From positions 127,227 to 191,226 of the forward strand of contig NZ_LMNA01000004.1 in the NCBI RefSeq assembly GCF_001422445.1: a stretch of DNA of 64,000 nt, written 5' to 3'. The notes under the pieces are model-generated. The model was not told the DNA's origin. It made no database searches and worked only from the letters and a program-made list of their open reading frames with translations. Both the position numbers and the translations under genes were made by a program. The DNA comes from Pseudorhodoferax sp. Leaf274. Lineage in GTDB: Bacteria > Pseudomonadota > Gammaproteobacteria > Burkholderiales > Burkholderiaceae_C. Positions within the stretch are counted from its first letter, which is position 1; every line of letters begins with the position of its first letter. This document shows positions 45,542 to 54,606 of the stretch, one piece after another.

Positions 45542-46471
45542 ATGGCCCTGGACCCCATCCATCTCGACTACCCCATGCGCCGCTACGGCATGGACCACGA
45601 CCGCTACGCCTGGTCCATGCTGACCGACCGGCCACCCGTGCGATGGCCCGGCGGCAAGCCGTTGGCGGTGTGGATCAACGTGAGCCTGCAGCACTTTCCG
45701 ATGAACCCGCAGGCCAGGATCAGGCTGCCGGGCTCGATGACCATGCCGCACCCCGACCTGCGGCATTTCACGCTGCGCGACTACGGCAACCGCGTGGGCA
45801 TCCACCGCTTCCTGCGCGCCTTCGACGCCCACGGCATGCGCCCCAGCTTTGCCATCAACGCCGAGCTGGCGCTGCGCTACCCGGCGCTGATGCGCGCGAT
45901 CCGCGAACGTGGCGACGAGGTGCTGGGCCACTCCTGGTCGATGGACACGCCGCACGCCGGCGGCATCGCCATCGCGGACGAGCGCGCGCTCGTGCAGCGG
46001 TCGCTGGCCACGCTGCGCGAACTCAGCGGCCAGGCCGTGCGCGGCTGGCTCAGCCCCGGCAAGCTGCAGGGCCCGAACACGCCCGAGCTGCTGAAGGCCG
46101 AGGGCATCGACTACTGCGCGGACTGGGTCAACGACGAGTTGCCCTACCGCTTCCACACCGCGCAGGGCGACCTGTGGAACCTGCCGCTGGCCACCGAGAT
46201 CGAGGACCGCTTCGTGGTCATGGACAACCTGCACGCCGAGGCCTCGTGGGCCGAGCAGGTGATCGACGCGTTCGAGCTGCTGCTGGCCGAGGCGCGGGCG
46301 CAGGGCGGGCGGCTGCTCACGCTGTCGCTGCACCCCTGGGTGATGGGCCAACCGCACCGCATCCAGCACCTGGAGACCGTGCTGCGCCACATCGCTGCGT
46401 GCGGCGAAGCCTGGCAGGCGCCGCCCGGGGCGATCGTCGACGCCTTCGCGGCGCAGCAGGTGGCGGCATGA
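45542..46471 (+). CDS. Polysaccharide-deacetylase-fold protein, PuuE-like (copy 2)
   Basis: The 309-residue protein is related to copy 1 across its whole length (both have R-D-Y-G-N-R-V-G and W-P-G-G before the first strand) but only moderately similar. Its first motif reads V-W-I-N-V-S-L-Q-H, the second G-H-S-W-S-M-D-T, and there is a C-terminal S-L-H-P-W-V-M-G-Q-P-H-R, the last being typical of PuuE/allantoinase-like proteins. The two may form a heteromer or act on successive intermediates. It begins two bases after copy 1 and overlaps the lyase gene (ATGA), so the four genes from 43939 to 47427 form one tightly coupled unit. Confidence 0.82.
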   Translation: MALDPIHLDYPMRRYGMDHDRYAWSMLTDRPPVRWPGGKPLAVWINVSLQHFPMNPQARIRLPGSMTMPHPDLRHFTLRDYGNRVGIHRFLRAFDAHGMRPSFAINAELALRYPALMRAIRERGDEVLGHSWSMDTPHAGGIAIADERALVQRSLATLRELSGQAVRGWLSPGKLQGPNTPELLKAEGIDYCADWVNDELPYRFHTAQGDLWNLPLATEIEDRFVVMDNLHAEASWAEQVIDAFELLLAEARAQGGRLLTLSLHPWVMGQPHRIQHLETVLRHIAACGEAWQAPPGAIVDAFAAQQVAA

Positions 46472-47427
46472 CCCACGGTGTGCGGCGCGACGTGCTCGTG
46501 AGCGAAGTCGGCCCGCGCGGCGGGCTGCAGAACGTCAAGGCCACCATGCCCACCGCGGCCAAGAAGGCCTGGATCACGGCCGCCGCGGCGGCCGGCGTGG
46601 CCGAGATCGAGGTCGGATCCTTCGTGCCGGCACACGTGCTGCCGCAGCTGGCCGACACGGCCGAGCTGGTGGCGCATGCCCGGGCCATTGCCGGCCTGAA
46701 CGTCGCGGTGCTGGTGCCCAACCTCAAGGGCGCGCAGGCGGCGGTCGCGGCTGGCGCGCACAAGATCACCATCCCGCTGTCGGTCAGCGAGACGCACAGC
46801 CTGCGCAACCTGCGCCGCACCCACGTGCAGATGCTGGACGAGGTGCGCCAGATCGCCGCCTTGATCCGCAGCCTGCCGCCAACGCAGCGCCCGCACTTCG
46901 AGGGCAGCCTGGCGACGGCCTTCGGCTGCACGCTGGAAGGCGCGGTGCCGCAGGAGCGGGTGCTGCACCTGGCCGTGGCGTTGATGGAGGCGGGCTGCGA
47001 CGAGGTCGGCCTTGCCGACACCAGCGGCTACGCCAATCCGGCCCAGGTGCGCCGGCTGATCCGCTCGGTCTGGGCCGCCGTCGGGCGCGACCAGCTGACC
47101 GGCATCCACCTGCACAACACGCGGGGCCAGGGCCTGGCCAACGTGGTGGCGGCGCTGGACGTGGGCCTCACCACGCTGGATGCTTCGCTGGCCGGCCTGG
47201 GCGGCTGCCCGCTCACGCCTGGCGCCAGCGGCAGCATCGTCACCGAGGACCTGGTCTTCATGCTGGAGGCCATGGGCCTGCGCACCGGCATCGACATCGA
47301 GGCCCTGTTCGCCGTGCGCGCGCTGCTGCAGCGGGCCCTGCCCGAGGAGCCGCTGTACGGCATGACGCCGCTGGCCGGCCTGCCCAAGGGTTTCCTGTCC
47401 GCGGCGCTGGCGGCTGCCTCGCCATGA
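46468..47427 (+). CDS. Hydroxymethylglutaryl-CoA-lyase-like aldolase
   Basis: This 319-residue TIM-barrel enzyme of the HMG-CoA lyase group has S-E-V-G-P-R-G-G-L-Q-N (metal Asp position occupied by the E-V-G-P-R start), G-L-A-D-T-S-G-Y-A-N-P, H-L-H-N-T-R-G-Q-G (metal His) and the catalytic-Cys loop G-L-G-G-C-P-L-T-P-G-A-S-G-S. It cleaves beta-hydroxy-acyl-CoA esters to an acyl-CoA and a keto acid. In E-V-G-P-R the first metal ligand usually found as D (R-D-G) is replaced, as in bacterial HMG-CoA lyases. Its presence in the coupled unit suggests that a late intermediate is a CoA ester of a branched C5-C6 acid. No hairpin separates it from the preceding gene. Confidence 0.88.
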   Translation: MTHGVRRDVLVSEVGPRGGLQNVKATMPTAAKKAWITAAAAAGVAEIEVGSFVPAHVLPQLADTAELVAHARAIAGLNVAVLVPNLKGAQAAVAAGAHKITIPLSVSETHSLRNLRRTHVQMLDEVRQIAALIRSLPPTQRPHFEGSLATAFGCTLEGAVPQERVLHLAVALMEAGCDEVGLADTSGYANPAQVRRLIRSVWAAVGRDQLTGIHLHNTRGQGLANVVAALDVGLTTLDASLAGLGGCPLTPGASGSIVTEDLVFMLEAMGLRTGIDIEALFAVRALLQRALPEEPLYGMTPLAGLPKGFLSAALAAASP

Positions 47428-47442
47428 ACCGGCCTGCAAGTT

Positions 47443-47464
47443 CCGGCCGGTGCTGACCGGCCGG
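47443..47464 (+). terminator. Perfect hairpin between the lyase and GH3 genes
   Basis: A 9-bp perfect stem (CCGGCCGGT / ACCGGCCGG) around GCTG lies 16 bases after the lyase stop. It has no T tract, but its strength suggests at least partial termination and so a boundary between the amidohydrolase unit and the GH3 gene. Confidence 0.4.
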
Positions 47465-47539
47465 CACGTTGCGCGCCCGGGTCAGGCAATTCCTCGACAC
47501 GCACCGAGCCCTCCCTCCTTTCTGCAGGAACGATCACCG

Positions 47540-49717
47540 ATGCCCCGTCCTTTCCGCATGTCCGGCCTCACGCTGCTGCTGGCCGCGCTCGCCGGCGCCA
47601 GCGTGGCCCATGCCGCCGAAGACGCCGACACCAAGGCAGCGCGCACCGAGGCGCAGATGACGCATGCCGAACGCATGCGCCTGCTGCTGGGCGTGATGCC
47701 GGTGGCGGCGCTGCCCACGCAGGTCGAGATCCCGCCGGACACGCCGGCCATGGCGGGCTATGTGGCCGGCGTTCCCCGGCTCGGCGTGCCGGCGCAGTGG
47801 GCCACCGATGCGGGCCTGGGCGTGACCAACCCGAACCAGGGCCGCCCCGGCGACGTGGCCACGGCCATGCCCTCGGGCCTGGCGCTGGCCTCCGCGTTCG
47901 ACCCCGACCTGGCGCAGCGGCTGGGCGCCACCGTGGCGCAGGAGGCACGGGCCAAGGGCTTCAACATCCTGCTGGGCGGCGGCGTGAACCTGACGCTGGA
48001 CCCGCGCAACGGCCGCAATTTCGAGTACCTGGGCGAGGACCCCTGGCTGGCCGGCGTGCTGGCCGGCCACGCCATCCGCGGCACGCAAGGCGAGGGCGTG
48101 GCCTCGACCATCAAGCACTTCGCGCTCAACGCGCAGGAGACGCTGCGCCTGTACGCCGATGCGGTGATGGACGAGGCCGCGCTGCGCGAGGGCGAGCTGC
48201 TTGCCTTCCAGCTCGGCATCGAGATCGGCCAGCCCGCTTCGGTGATGTGCGCCTACAACCTGGTCAACGGCCACAAGGCCTGCGGCAACGACCACCTGCT
48301 CAACACCGTGCTCAAGCGCGACTGGGGCTACAAGGGATGGGTCATGTCCGACTGGGGCGCCGTGACCGACGCCGGCTTCATCAACGCCGGCCTGGACCAG
48401 CAGGCCGGCAGCCAGCTCGACCGGCAGGCCTGGTTCGGCGCGCCGCTGCAGCAGCTCATCGACGCGGGCAAGGTGGCGCCGGACCGCGTGTCCGACGCGG
48501 TGCGGCGCATCCTGCGCAGCCTGTATGCGGTGGGCATCGACACGGCGTACGCGCCGCAACCCATCGACTACGCCGCCAACGCCAGGGTGGCGCTGGAGGC
48601 GGCGCGGGCCGGCATCGTGCTGCTCAAGAACGACGGCGCGCTGCCGCTCGCCGCCTCGGCGCTGGAGGGCAAGCGCGTGCTGGTGGTGGGCGGCAGCGCC
48701 GACTTCGGCGTGCTGGCGGGCGGCGGCTCCAGCCAGGTGACGCCGAGCAACGGCGCGCCGCGCGTGGTCGGCGGCCGTGCCGACGACATCATGGGCATGT
48801 TCACGCGCCAGGTGTTCCTGCCCTCCTCGCCGCTGGCCGCGCTGCGCGCCGCCCTGCCCAAGGCCCAGATCAGCTTCCAGAGCGGCTACTCGCCCGAGGT
48901 GGGGGCAGCCCACGCGGCCAAGGCCGACCTGGTGCTGGTGTTCGCCAACAAATGGGAGGGCGAGGGCCAGGATTCCGGCTCGCTGGCGCTGCCGCAGGGG
49001 CAGGACGCGCTGATCGCCCAGCTGGCCGCGGCCAACCCGAACACCGTGGTCGTGCTGCAGACCGGCAACCCCATCACCATGCCCTGGCTCGCGGACGTGC
49101 GCGCCGTGGTGCAGGCCTGGTACCCGGGCCAGGAAGGCGGCCAGGCCGTGGCCGACGTGCTGGTCGGCCAGGTGAACCCATCGGGCCGGCTGCCGATGAG
49201 CTTTCCGCACGACCTGGCGCAGACCCCGCGCGGCGCGCTGCCGGGCCTGGGCCTGCCGCCACGCACGCCGGTCCAGGTGCCGTATCCGGAGGGCTCGGAC
49301 GCCGGCTACCGCTGGTTCGCCAGGACCGGGCAGGCGCCGCTGTTCGCGTTTGGCCACGGCCTGGGCTACACCGCCTTCAGCCACAGCCAGCCGTGGGCCC
49401 GCCAGGGCGACGCCGTGGAACTGGGCGTGTCCGTGCGCAACGATGGCGCGCGGGCCGGCGCCGATGTGCCGCAGGCCTACCTGGTGGCGCGCAACGGCCA
49501 GCAACTGCAGCGGCTGGTGGGCTTTCGCAAGCTCACGCTCGAACCGGGCCAGCAGCAGCAAGTGAGCCTGCGCGTCGATCCGCGCCTGCTGGCGGACTAC
49601 AGCGCAGGGGGCTGGACCGTGCCGGCCGGCCGCTACACCTTCGCCTTCGGCAAGAGCGCCTCGGCGCTCGGCCCGACGGTCGAGCTGACGCTGCCCGCCA
49701 TGCGGCTCAAGCCCTGA
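47540..49717 (+). CDS. Secreted glycoside hydrolase family 3 (beta-glucosidase-like)
   Basis: The 725-residue enzyme has a signal peptide (cleavage near A-H-A-A, residue 26), a GH3 N-terminal barrel with K-H-F at 192-194 and the nucleophile in V-M-S-D-W-G-A (Asp 271), a GH3 C-terminal domain (about 390-620) and a fibronectin-III-like domain at the end (about 640-715). That is the architecture of bacterial beta-glucosidases and beta-xylosidases. AGGAA lies upstream of the ATG at 47540. It has no membrane anchor and should act in the periplasm or outside. In an island for small-molecule catabolism it may remove a sugar from a glycosylated natural substrate. Confidence 0.92.
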   Translation: MPRPFRMSGLTLLLAALAGASVAHAAEDADTKAARTEAQMTHAERMRLLLGVMPVAALPTQVEIPPDTPAMAGYVAGVPRLGVPAQWATDAGLGVTNPNQGRPGDVATAMPSGLALASAFDPDLAQRLGATVAQEARAKGFNILLGGGVNLTLDPRNGRNFEYLGEDPWLAGVLAGHAIRGTQGEGVASTIKHFALNAQETLRLYADAVMDEAALREGELLAFQLGIEIGQPASVMCAYNLVNGHKACGNDHLLNTVLKRDWGYKGWVMSDWGAVTDAGFINAGLDQQAGSQLDRQAWFGAPLQQLIDAGKVAPDRVSDAVRRILRSLYAVGIDTAYAPQPIDYAANARVALEAARAGIVLLKNDGALPLAASALEGKRVLVVGGSADFGVLAGGGSSQVTPSNGAPRVVGGRADDIMGMFTRQVFLPSSPLAALRAALPKAQISFQSGYSPEVGAAHAAKADLVLVFANKWEGEGQDSGSLALPQGQDALIAQLAAANPNTVVVLQTGNPITMPWLADVRAVVQAWYPGQEGGQAVADVLVGQVNPSGRLPMSFPHDLAQTPRGALPGLGLPPRTPVQVPYPEGSDAGYRWFARTGQAPLFAFGHGLGYTAFSHSQPWARQGDAVELGVSVRNDGARAGADVPQAYLVARNGQQLQRLVGFRKLTLEPGQQQQVSLRVDPRLLADYSAGGWTVPAGRYTFAFGKSASALGPTVELTLPAMRLKP

Positions 49718-49825
49718 ACAACGCCGCTTCATTCAACAGGCGGACACACGCCGACCGGCGGGTGGCGAATGCCGGGCCGGTCGGCATCATGGCCTATCCC
49801 CAACCCTTGTTCCAGGACGAACGCA

Positions 49826-50725
49826 ATGCGACCGCATGTAGAGTTGATCGACGAGAAAGACCTGATCTGGCACATCGCCGAGCTGCCGCACGGCAGCGGC
49901 GAGGCGCGCCAGCGCAACCTCAACTACTGCGAGGAAAAAGGCGAGGCCTCGCTGCTCGTGGAGTTCACGAGCGACTGGAGCCGCCCCGCCGGCCTGCACG
50001 CGGCGCAGACCGAGTGGTATGTGCTGGCGGGCGAGATCGGCGTGGGCGACGAGGTGCTGCGCAAGGACGACTACCTGATGGCCCCGCAGGGCGTGCTGAT
50101 GCCCGCCGTGCGCGCCAAGGCCGGCACGCGCATCCTGCTGTTCCGCGAGTACGCCGACTGGGCCTTCACGCCCGGCGATGCGCACGGCGCGCACCGCCAT
50201 GCCGCGCACGAACTCGTCATCAAGCGGGCCAGCCAGATGGACTGGTACGACGTGACCCACCCCACGCACGGCAGCCCCATGGACTTCTCGCGTGGCGGCA
50301 CGCCCGTGCCCGGGCTGTTCATCAAGCTGCTGCACCACGACAAGGTGACGGGCTTCTACACGCGGCTGATCCACGCCAAGGCCAACTGGAAGGAGCACCC
50401 GCTCGCCCACCACCCCTGCTACGAGGAAGCCTTCACGCTGGAGGGCAGCTTCGAATACAACTTCGGCACCATGTACCCGGGCACCTACTTCTTCCGCCCG
50501 GCCGGCGTGCGCCATGGCGATTTCGTGGCGGGCGAGGAAGGCACGACCTGGCTGCTGCGCTGCGACGGCCGGCTGGTCGACTGGTACACCGACAACGCCA
50601 GCGTGCAGATGCACGGCACGCCCGTGAACTGGGGCCCGGACTTCCCGGGCAGCGAGCCGCCCGTGCTGCTGCAGGCCACGCGGTCGCGCTCCGTCGGTCC
50701 CATGAAAGATCCGGCCTACGTATGA
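49826..50725 (+). CDS. Bicupin protein of unknown activity
   Basis: The 299-residue protein has two cupin-like halves. The second half carries a possible metal set H-H-P-C-Y-E-E near 195 and P-A-G-V-R-H-G-D near 225. The first half (about 45-115) has a degenerate site without the usual His pair. There is no signal peptide. Its start at 49826 gives M-R-P-H-V-E-L-I-D; 19 further codons upstream are open but unlikely. It overlaps the arylmalonate-decarboxylase-like gene (ATGA). It may be a ring-cleaving dioxygenase or an isomerase; no extradiol dioxygenase is otherwise present in the island, which makes the former attractive but unproven. Confidence 0.75.
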   Translation: MRPHVELIDEKDLIWHIAELPHGSGEARQRNLNYCEEKGEASLLVEFTSDWSRPAGLHAAQTEWYVLAGEIGVGDEVLRKDDYLMAPQGVLMPAVRAKAGTRILLFREYADWAFTPGDAHGAHRHAAHELVIKRASQMDWYDVTHPTHGSPMDFSRGGTPVPGLFIKLLHHDKVTGFYTRLIHAKANWKEHPLAHHPCYEEAFTLEGSFEYNFGTMYPGTYFFRPAGVRHGDFVAGEEGTTWLLRCDGRLVDWYTDNASVQMHGTPVNWGPDFPGSEPPVLLQATRSRSVGPMKDPAYV

Positions 50726-51507
50726 GCACGGTACCCAGACCCCAAGGCCGCGACACCTGCGGCTGGCGCAAGGTGTTCGCCGTGTTCGGCCCTTCGACCA
50801 ATACCGTGGTCGAGCCCGAGTTCGCGGCCATGCGCCCGGCCGGCGTGACCAACCAGTACCGCGACATCTACATCGAGAACGCCAAGGCGCTGTCCGACGA
50901 GTCCTTCATGGCCGGCATCGACATCCTGCAGGGCGCGGTCGATGCGGCCGTGCGCACCGCGATGACGGCCGAGCCCGACTACATGGTCATGGGCGTCTCG
51001 GCCGTGTCCTTCGTGGGCGGCGCCGAGGCCTGCCACCGCCAGCTCAAGCACCTGCGCGAGATCAGCGGCAAGGAGTTCAGCGTCGGCCCGATCAGCTGCG
51101 TGGAAGCGATCAAGGCCTATGGCGGCATCCGCCGCGTGGCCGTGATCTCGCCCTACTACCCGGTGGCCAACGCGCACGTGAAGCACTTCTTCAGCGACTA
51201 CGGCATCGAGCAGGTGCGCGACATCCCGCTGCGCTGCAGGAGCTGGACCGACATCTCGCGCGTGGGCGAGACGCAGCTGGCCCAGGCGCTGAAGGAGCTC
51301 GACGGCGACGACATCGACGCCATCGTGCAGGTCGGCACCAACCTGTCGATGGCGCGGCTGGCGCCGTACGCCGAGGCCTTCCTGGGCAAGCCGGTGATCG
51401 CGATCAACACCGCGACCTACTGGCATGCGCTGCGCACCAACGGCATCCGGGATGCGGTGGATGGCTTCGGGCCGCTGCTGCAGCACCTGGACTTGCAGCG
51501 CGACTGA
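50722..51507 (+). CDS. Arylmalonate decarboxylase / maleate isomerase-like protein without catalytic Cys
   Basis: The 261-residue cytoplasmic protein has the two-domain Asp/Glu-racemase fold, with F-G-P-S-T-N-T at 22-28, M-G-V-S-A-V-S-F at 90-97 (the arylmalonate decarboxylase dioxyanion-loop position) and I-V-Q-V-G-T-N-L-S at 201-209. The Cys that in this family acts as the proton donor (next to this second motif) is Gly 205 here, and no Cys is found at the first position. Normal racemase or decarboxylase chemistry by Cys is therefore unlikely. It is coupled to the bicupin gene. The assignment of missing residues rests on my memory of the family alignment. Confidence 0.78.
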   Translation: MSTVPRPQGRDTCGWRKVFAVFGPSTNTVVEPEFAAMRPAGVTNQYRDIYIENAKALSDESFMAGIDILQGAVDAAVRTAMTAEPDYMVMGVSAVSFVGGAEACHRQLKHLREISGKEFSVGPISCVEAIKAYGGIRRVAVISPYYPVANAHVKHFFSDYGIEQVRDIPLRCRSWTDISRVGETQLAQALKELDGDDIDAIVQVGTNLSMARLAPYAEAFLGKPVIAINTATYWHALRTNGIRDAVDGFGPLLQHLDLQRD

Positions 51508-51572
51508 ACCAGGCGCGCAGCAGCGCCGAGGCCGTGGCCGCCGGCACCCTGGGGTGCCGGCACCGGCCGCAA

Positions 51573-53183
51573 TCAACCGGCGCTGCCCAGGCCCAGCACC
51601 CCGGGGTTCACCACCCCCTGCGGATCCACCGCCGCCTTCACCGCCTCCAGCACCGCCCACGACGCGGCATCGCGGCTCTGCCGGTACGGATAGCTGCGCC
51701 CGATCTGGAAGTGCCCGCAGCCGAAGCGCTCGAACACCGCCACCACGCGCCGGCGCGCCTCCACCACCACGGCCGTGGCGGCCGGGTCGTCGGGCAGGGC
51801 CGGCAGGCGCGCCAGGTGCTCGGGCTGCATCGCGGCCGCATGCACGGCCAGCCGTTCGCCGGGCCAGTAGAACACCGGCTCGACCAGCAGCGCATTCGTC
51901 GACACCGAGGTGAACAGGTAGCCGGTCTTCACGCCCGCCCGCGCGAAGGCGTCCGCCATGTCGGCGAACACCTGCTGCAGGGCCTCGAACACATCGCCGG
52001 CGGCCGACAGCGCGGCCACGCCGTGCACGGGCGCCCAGCGCTCGCCGCCCGGGCCCATCACGCTGTTGAGCGGCGGGAAGGGCTGCGCGCGGATCACCTT
52101 GGCGATGGTGTTGGCGATCTCCTCGCCGCGGTGCTCGGCGGCGATGCGCCGGGCCAGGGCGATGTCGGCCTGCACGCCGGCCGCGCTGCGGCCTTCCGCG
52201 ACCATGTGCAGCGAGTAGTTCTCCTCGCCCACGAAGTCGCGCCCGGCCAGCGCGATCCTGCCGGCGGCCAGCAGCCCCTTGACCAGCGACTTCTGCTGGC
52301 CCACCACCGCGCCCAGCGTCTTCACGTCGCCCGACAGCGACGAACGCTGCATGCGCACGCGCGTGAGGCCGGGGTCGAACGCGCACATCTCGCAGGCGAT
52401 GCCGGCGCGCGCCATCGCCGCCATGGCGGCCAGCAGGTCGCGCCCGGCCTGGAACGCGAAGGAGGCGTGGTCCTCGTGGGCCGGCAGCGGCATCAGCCGC
52501 AGCGTGATGGCAGCCTTGATGCCCAGCGCGCCGCCGTCGCCGCAGAACAGCCCGGTCAGGTCGGGGCCGTAGTGGCGGAAAAACGGCGCGTCGCCGCCCT
52601 GCCCGCGCGCGCCGGTGCGCAGCACCTGCCCGTCGCCCAGCACCACGGTGAGCGCGACCACGCTGTCGGCCGAGATGCCATGCTGCCCCGCGCCGAGCAT
52701 GGCCGCATGCTGCGAGACGGCGCCGCCCACGGTGGAGCGCAGGCCGGACATCGGCCCCCAGAACGGCGTGCGCAGGCCCAGCGGCGCGAGCACGGCGCGC
52801 AAGGCGGCCCAGGTGCAGCCGGGTTCCACCGTCACGCACATGTCCTCGCTGCGCACCTCCAGGATGCGGTCCATGCGCGACAGGTCCAGCGACACGGCGC
52901 GCGCCGAATCCACCAGGTAGGCACCGGTGTAGCCCATGCCGGCGCCGCGTGGCGCCAGCACGTGGCCGGCCTGCCGCACGGCGCGCACCGTGGCGGCGAT
53001 GTCGGCCACCGATCCGGGCGCCACGACCAGCGCCACGCGCGCAGGCCCCGCACCCCAGATGTCCTGGCTGTGCAGCGTGCGCGTGGCGTCGTCGTCGCGC
53101 ACATGCGCCTCGCCCACGATGGCCGACAGCGTGGCCTTCAACTGGCGCAGCGCGCCCCCCACTTCTTCTGCGATCACCGACAT
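51573..53183 (-). CDS. FAD-linked oxidase (vanillyl-alcohol-oxidase / GlcD type)
   Basis: The 536-residue flavoprotein has an FAD-binding type 4 domain (about 20-230) with P-R-G-A-G-M-G-Y-T-G-A near 85 and S-G-L-R-S-T-V-G-G-A near 145, and a C-terminal cap/FAD-oxidase domain ending P-Q-G-V-V-N-P-G. The N-P-G ending and the glycine-rich loop are typical of 4-cresol dehydrogenase, vanillyl-alcohol oxidase and glycolate-oxidase relatives. It may oxidise an alcohol or amine in the pathway. I chose the ATG at 53183, with TGGAG upstream, instead of the TTG six codons earlier. It is transcribed toward the AMDase-like gene and divergent from the MFS gene. Confidence 0.85.
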   Translation of the reverse strand: MSVIAEEVGGALRQLKATLSAIVGEAHVRDDDATRTLHSQDIWGAGPARVALVVAPGSVADIAATVRAVRQAGHVLAPRGAGMGYTGAYLVDSARAVSLDLSRMDRILEVRSEDMCVTVEPGCTWAALRAVLAPLGLRTPFWGPMSGLRSTVGGAVSQHAAMLGAGQHGISADSVVALTVVLGDGQVLRTGARGQGGDAPFFRHYGPDLTGLFCGDGGALGIKAAITLRLMPLPAHEDHASFAFQAGRDLLAAMAAMARAGIACEMCAFDPGLTRVRMQRSSLSGDVKTLGAVVGQQKSLVKGLLAAGRIALAGRDFVGEENYSLHMVAEGRSAAGVQADIALARRIAAEHRGEEIANTIAKVIRAQPFPPLNSVMGPGGERWAPVHGVAALSAAGDVFEALQQVFADMADAFARAGVKTGYLFTSVSTNALLVEPVFYWPGERLAVHAAAMQPEHLARLPALPDDPAATAVVVEARRRVVAVFERFGCGHFQIGRSYPYRQSRDAASWAVLEAVKAAVDPQGVVNPGVLGLGSAG

Positions 53184-53236
53184 CACGACTCCAGACAACA
53201 ACGGGTTCGCAGCCTAGGCGACGCAGCCCGTGCAAT

Positions 53237-53252
53237 GCGCTGCGCGCAGCGC
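53237..53252. promoter_or_regulatory. 16-base perfect palindrome in divergent region
   Basis: GCGCTGCGCGCAGCGC is a perfect palindrome in the 180-base gap between the FAD-linked oxidase (minus) and MFS (plus) genes. It is a possible operator for a regulator encoded outside the window. In GC-rich DNA short palindromes arise easily, so the call is tentative. Confidence 0.3.
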
Positions 53253-53363
53253 CGCTGTTCGCAAGCCGGATAGCCGCCGCACCCGCCTTCGCGATCCGCG
53301 CGGCGCCGCACGAACATGCGCCATCGGCCCGGCATTCGGGCGCCGAGCTGCATGGGAAGCAAC

Positions 53364-54590
53364 ATGAACAAGACTGTGGGATATGGCGAATTCCGGCGCG
53401 GATGGCCGATCGTGCTGGCCGCCTTTCTGGGCGTCGGGCTGGGCTTGTCGCCGCTGCCGTTCTACACCATCGGCGTGCTGGCGCCCGAGCTGGCGCGCGA
53501 ATTCGGCTGGGGCATCGGCCAGGTGTTCTTCGGCATCACGGTGATGACACTGAGCACGCTGGTGGCCGCGCCGCTGGCTGGCTTCCTGGCCGGGCGGCTG
53601 GGCACGCGCACGGTGGCGCTGGGTTCCACGCTGCTGTTCGCGCTGTCGTTCATGGCGTTCGCGCTGGGCAACGGTTCGCTCACGCTGTACTACCTGACCT
53701 GGGTCGGCATCGCGGTGCTGGGCGCGGGCACGCTGCCCATCACCTGGACGCGCGGCGTCAACGCCTGGTTCGAGCAGCGCAAGGGCCTGGCGCTGGGACT
53801 CACGCTCACGGGCACCGGGCTGTTCGGCGTGGTCGCCAAGCCCTACACGGCCTGGCTGATCGCCAGCTTCGGCTGGCGCGGCGCCTATGTGGGCCTGGGC
53901 CTGCTGCCGCTGCTGGTCGCCCTGCCGGTGGCCTGGTGGCTGTTCCGCAACGTCGACGGCGATCCGCAGCAGTGCGGCACGTCGGGCGTGCTGCCGGCCG
54001 GCCTGACGCTCGCGCAGACGCTGCGCGACTGGCGCTTCTGGCTGCTGGCCCTGGCCTTCGTGCCGATCTCCTTCGCCCTGGGCGGCCCGATCCCCAACAT
54101 GGAGAACATCCTCAAGACCAGCGGCTTCGTGCGCTCGGACATCCTGGCGCTGACCGCCATGATCGGCCTGTCGGCGCTGACCGGGCGGCTCGTGGGTGGC
54201 TGGCTGATCGACCGCTTCTGGGCACCGGGCGTGGCGATGGTGATCATGAGCATCCCCGGCATCGCCTGCTGGATCCTCGCCTCGGGGCAGCTCAGCTACG
54301 CCGGCGCGCTGCTGTCCATCGGCCTCATCGGCTTCGCGGTGGGCGTGGAATACGACCTGCTGGCCTTCCTGGTGGCGCGCTACTTCGGCATGCGGGCCTA
54401 CACCCAGGTCTATTCGCTGCTGTACTGCTGCTTCGCGCTGGGCGCCGGCCTCGGGCCGGCCGTGTTCGGCTGGAGCTTCGACCGCACCGGCTCGTACGCC
54501 CAGATGCTCACGGCCTCGGGCATCGCCCTGGTCGTGAGCGCCTGCTCCATGCTGGCGCTGGGCCGCTACCGCAGCTTCGCACCGCGCTGA
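53364..54590 (+). CDS. MFS transporter, 12-helix, organic-acid type
   Basis: The 408-residue protein has twelve hydrophobic segments and an MFS loop motif G-F-L-A-G-R-L-G-T-R near residue 70, as well as the equivalent loop after helix 8 (G-G-W-L-I-D-R). It resembles the oxalate/formate-antiporter and monocarboxylate-type carriers (OFA-like). ATG at 53364 begins M-N-K-T-V-G-Y. The 2Fe-2S subunit gene starts 16 bases after its stop. It probably carries the substrate or an acidic intermediate across the inner membrane. Confidence 0.9.
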   Translation: MNKTVGYGEFRRGWPIVLAAFLGVGLGLSPLPFYTIGVLAPELAREFGWGIGQVFFGITVMTLSTLVAAPLAGFLAGRLGTRTVALGSTLLFALSFMAFALGNGSLTLYYLTWVGIAVLGAGTLPITWTRGVNAWFEQRKGLALGLTLTGTGLFGVVAKPYTAWLIASFGWRGAYVGLGLLPLLVALPVAWWLFRNVDGDPQQCGTSGVLPAGLTLAQTLRDWRFWLLALAFVPISFALGGPIPNMENILKTSGFVRSDILALTAMIGLSALTGRLVGGWLIDRFWAPGVAMVIMSIPGIACWILASGQLSYAGALLSIGLIGFAVGVEYDLLAFLVARYFGMRAYTQVYSLLYCCFALGAGLGPAVFGWSFDRTGSYAQMLTASGIALVVSACSMLALGRYRSFAPR

Positions 54591-54606
54591 CGCCGAGGAA
54601 CACGCC

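Noticed and set aside
43192-51507. A canonical nicotinate (nic) cluster
   Set aside because: No NicX-type extradiol dioxygenase is visible, the NicE- and NicD-like proteins lack their catalytic residues, and the Mo hydroxylase subunits are not adjacent; only the general logic is similar.
53301-53363. Longer MFS protein starting upstream of 53364
   Set aside because: The extra residues are basic and unlike the family; the ATG at 53364 gives a normal MFS N-terminus.
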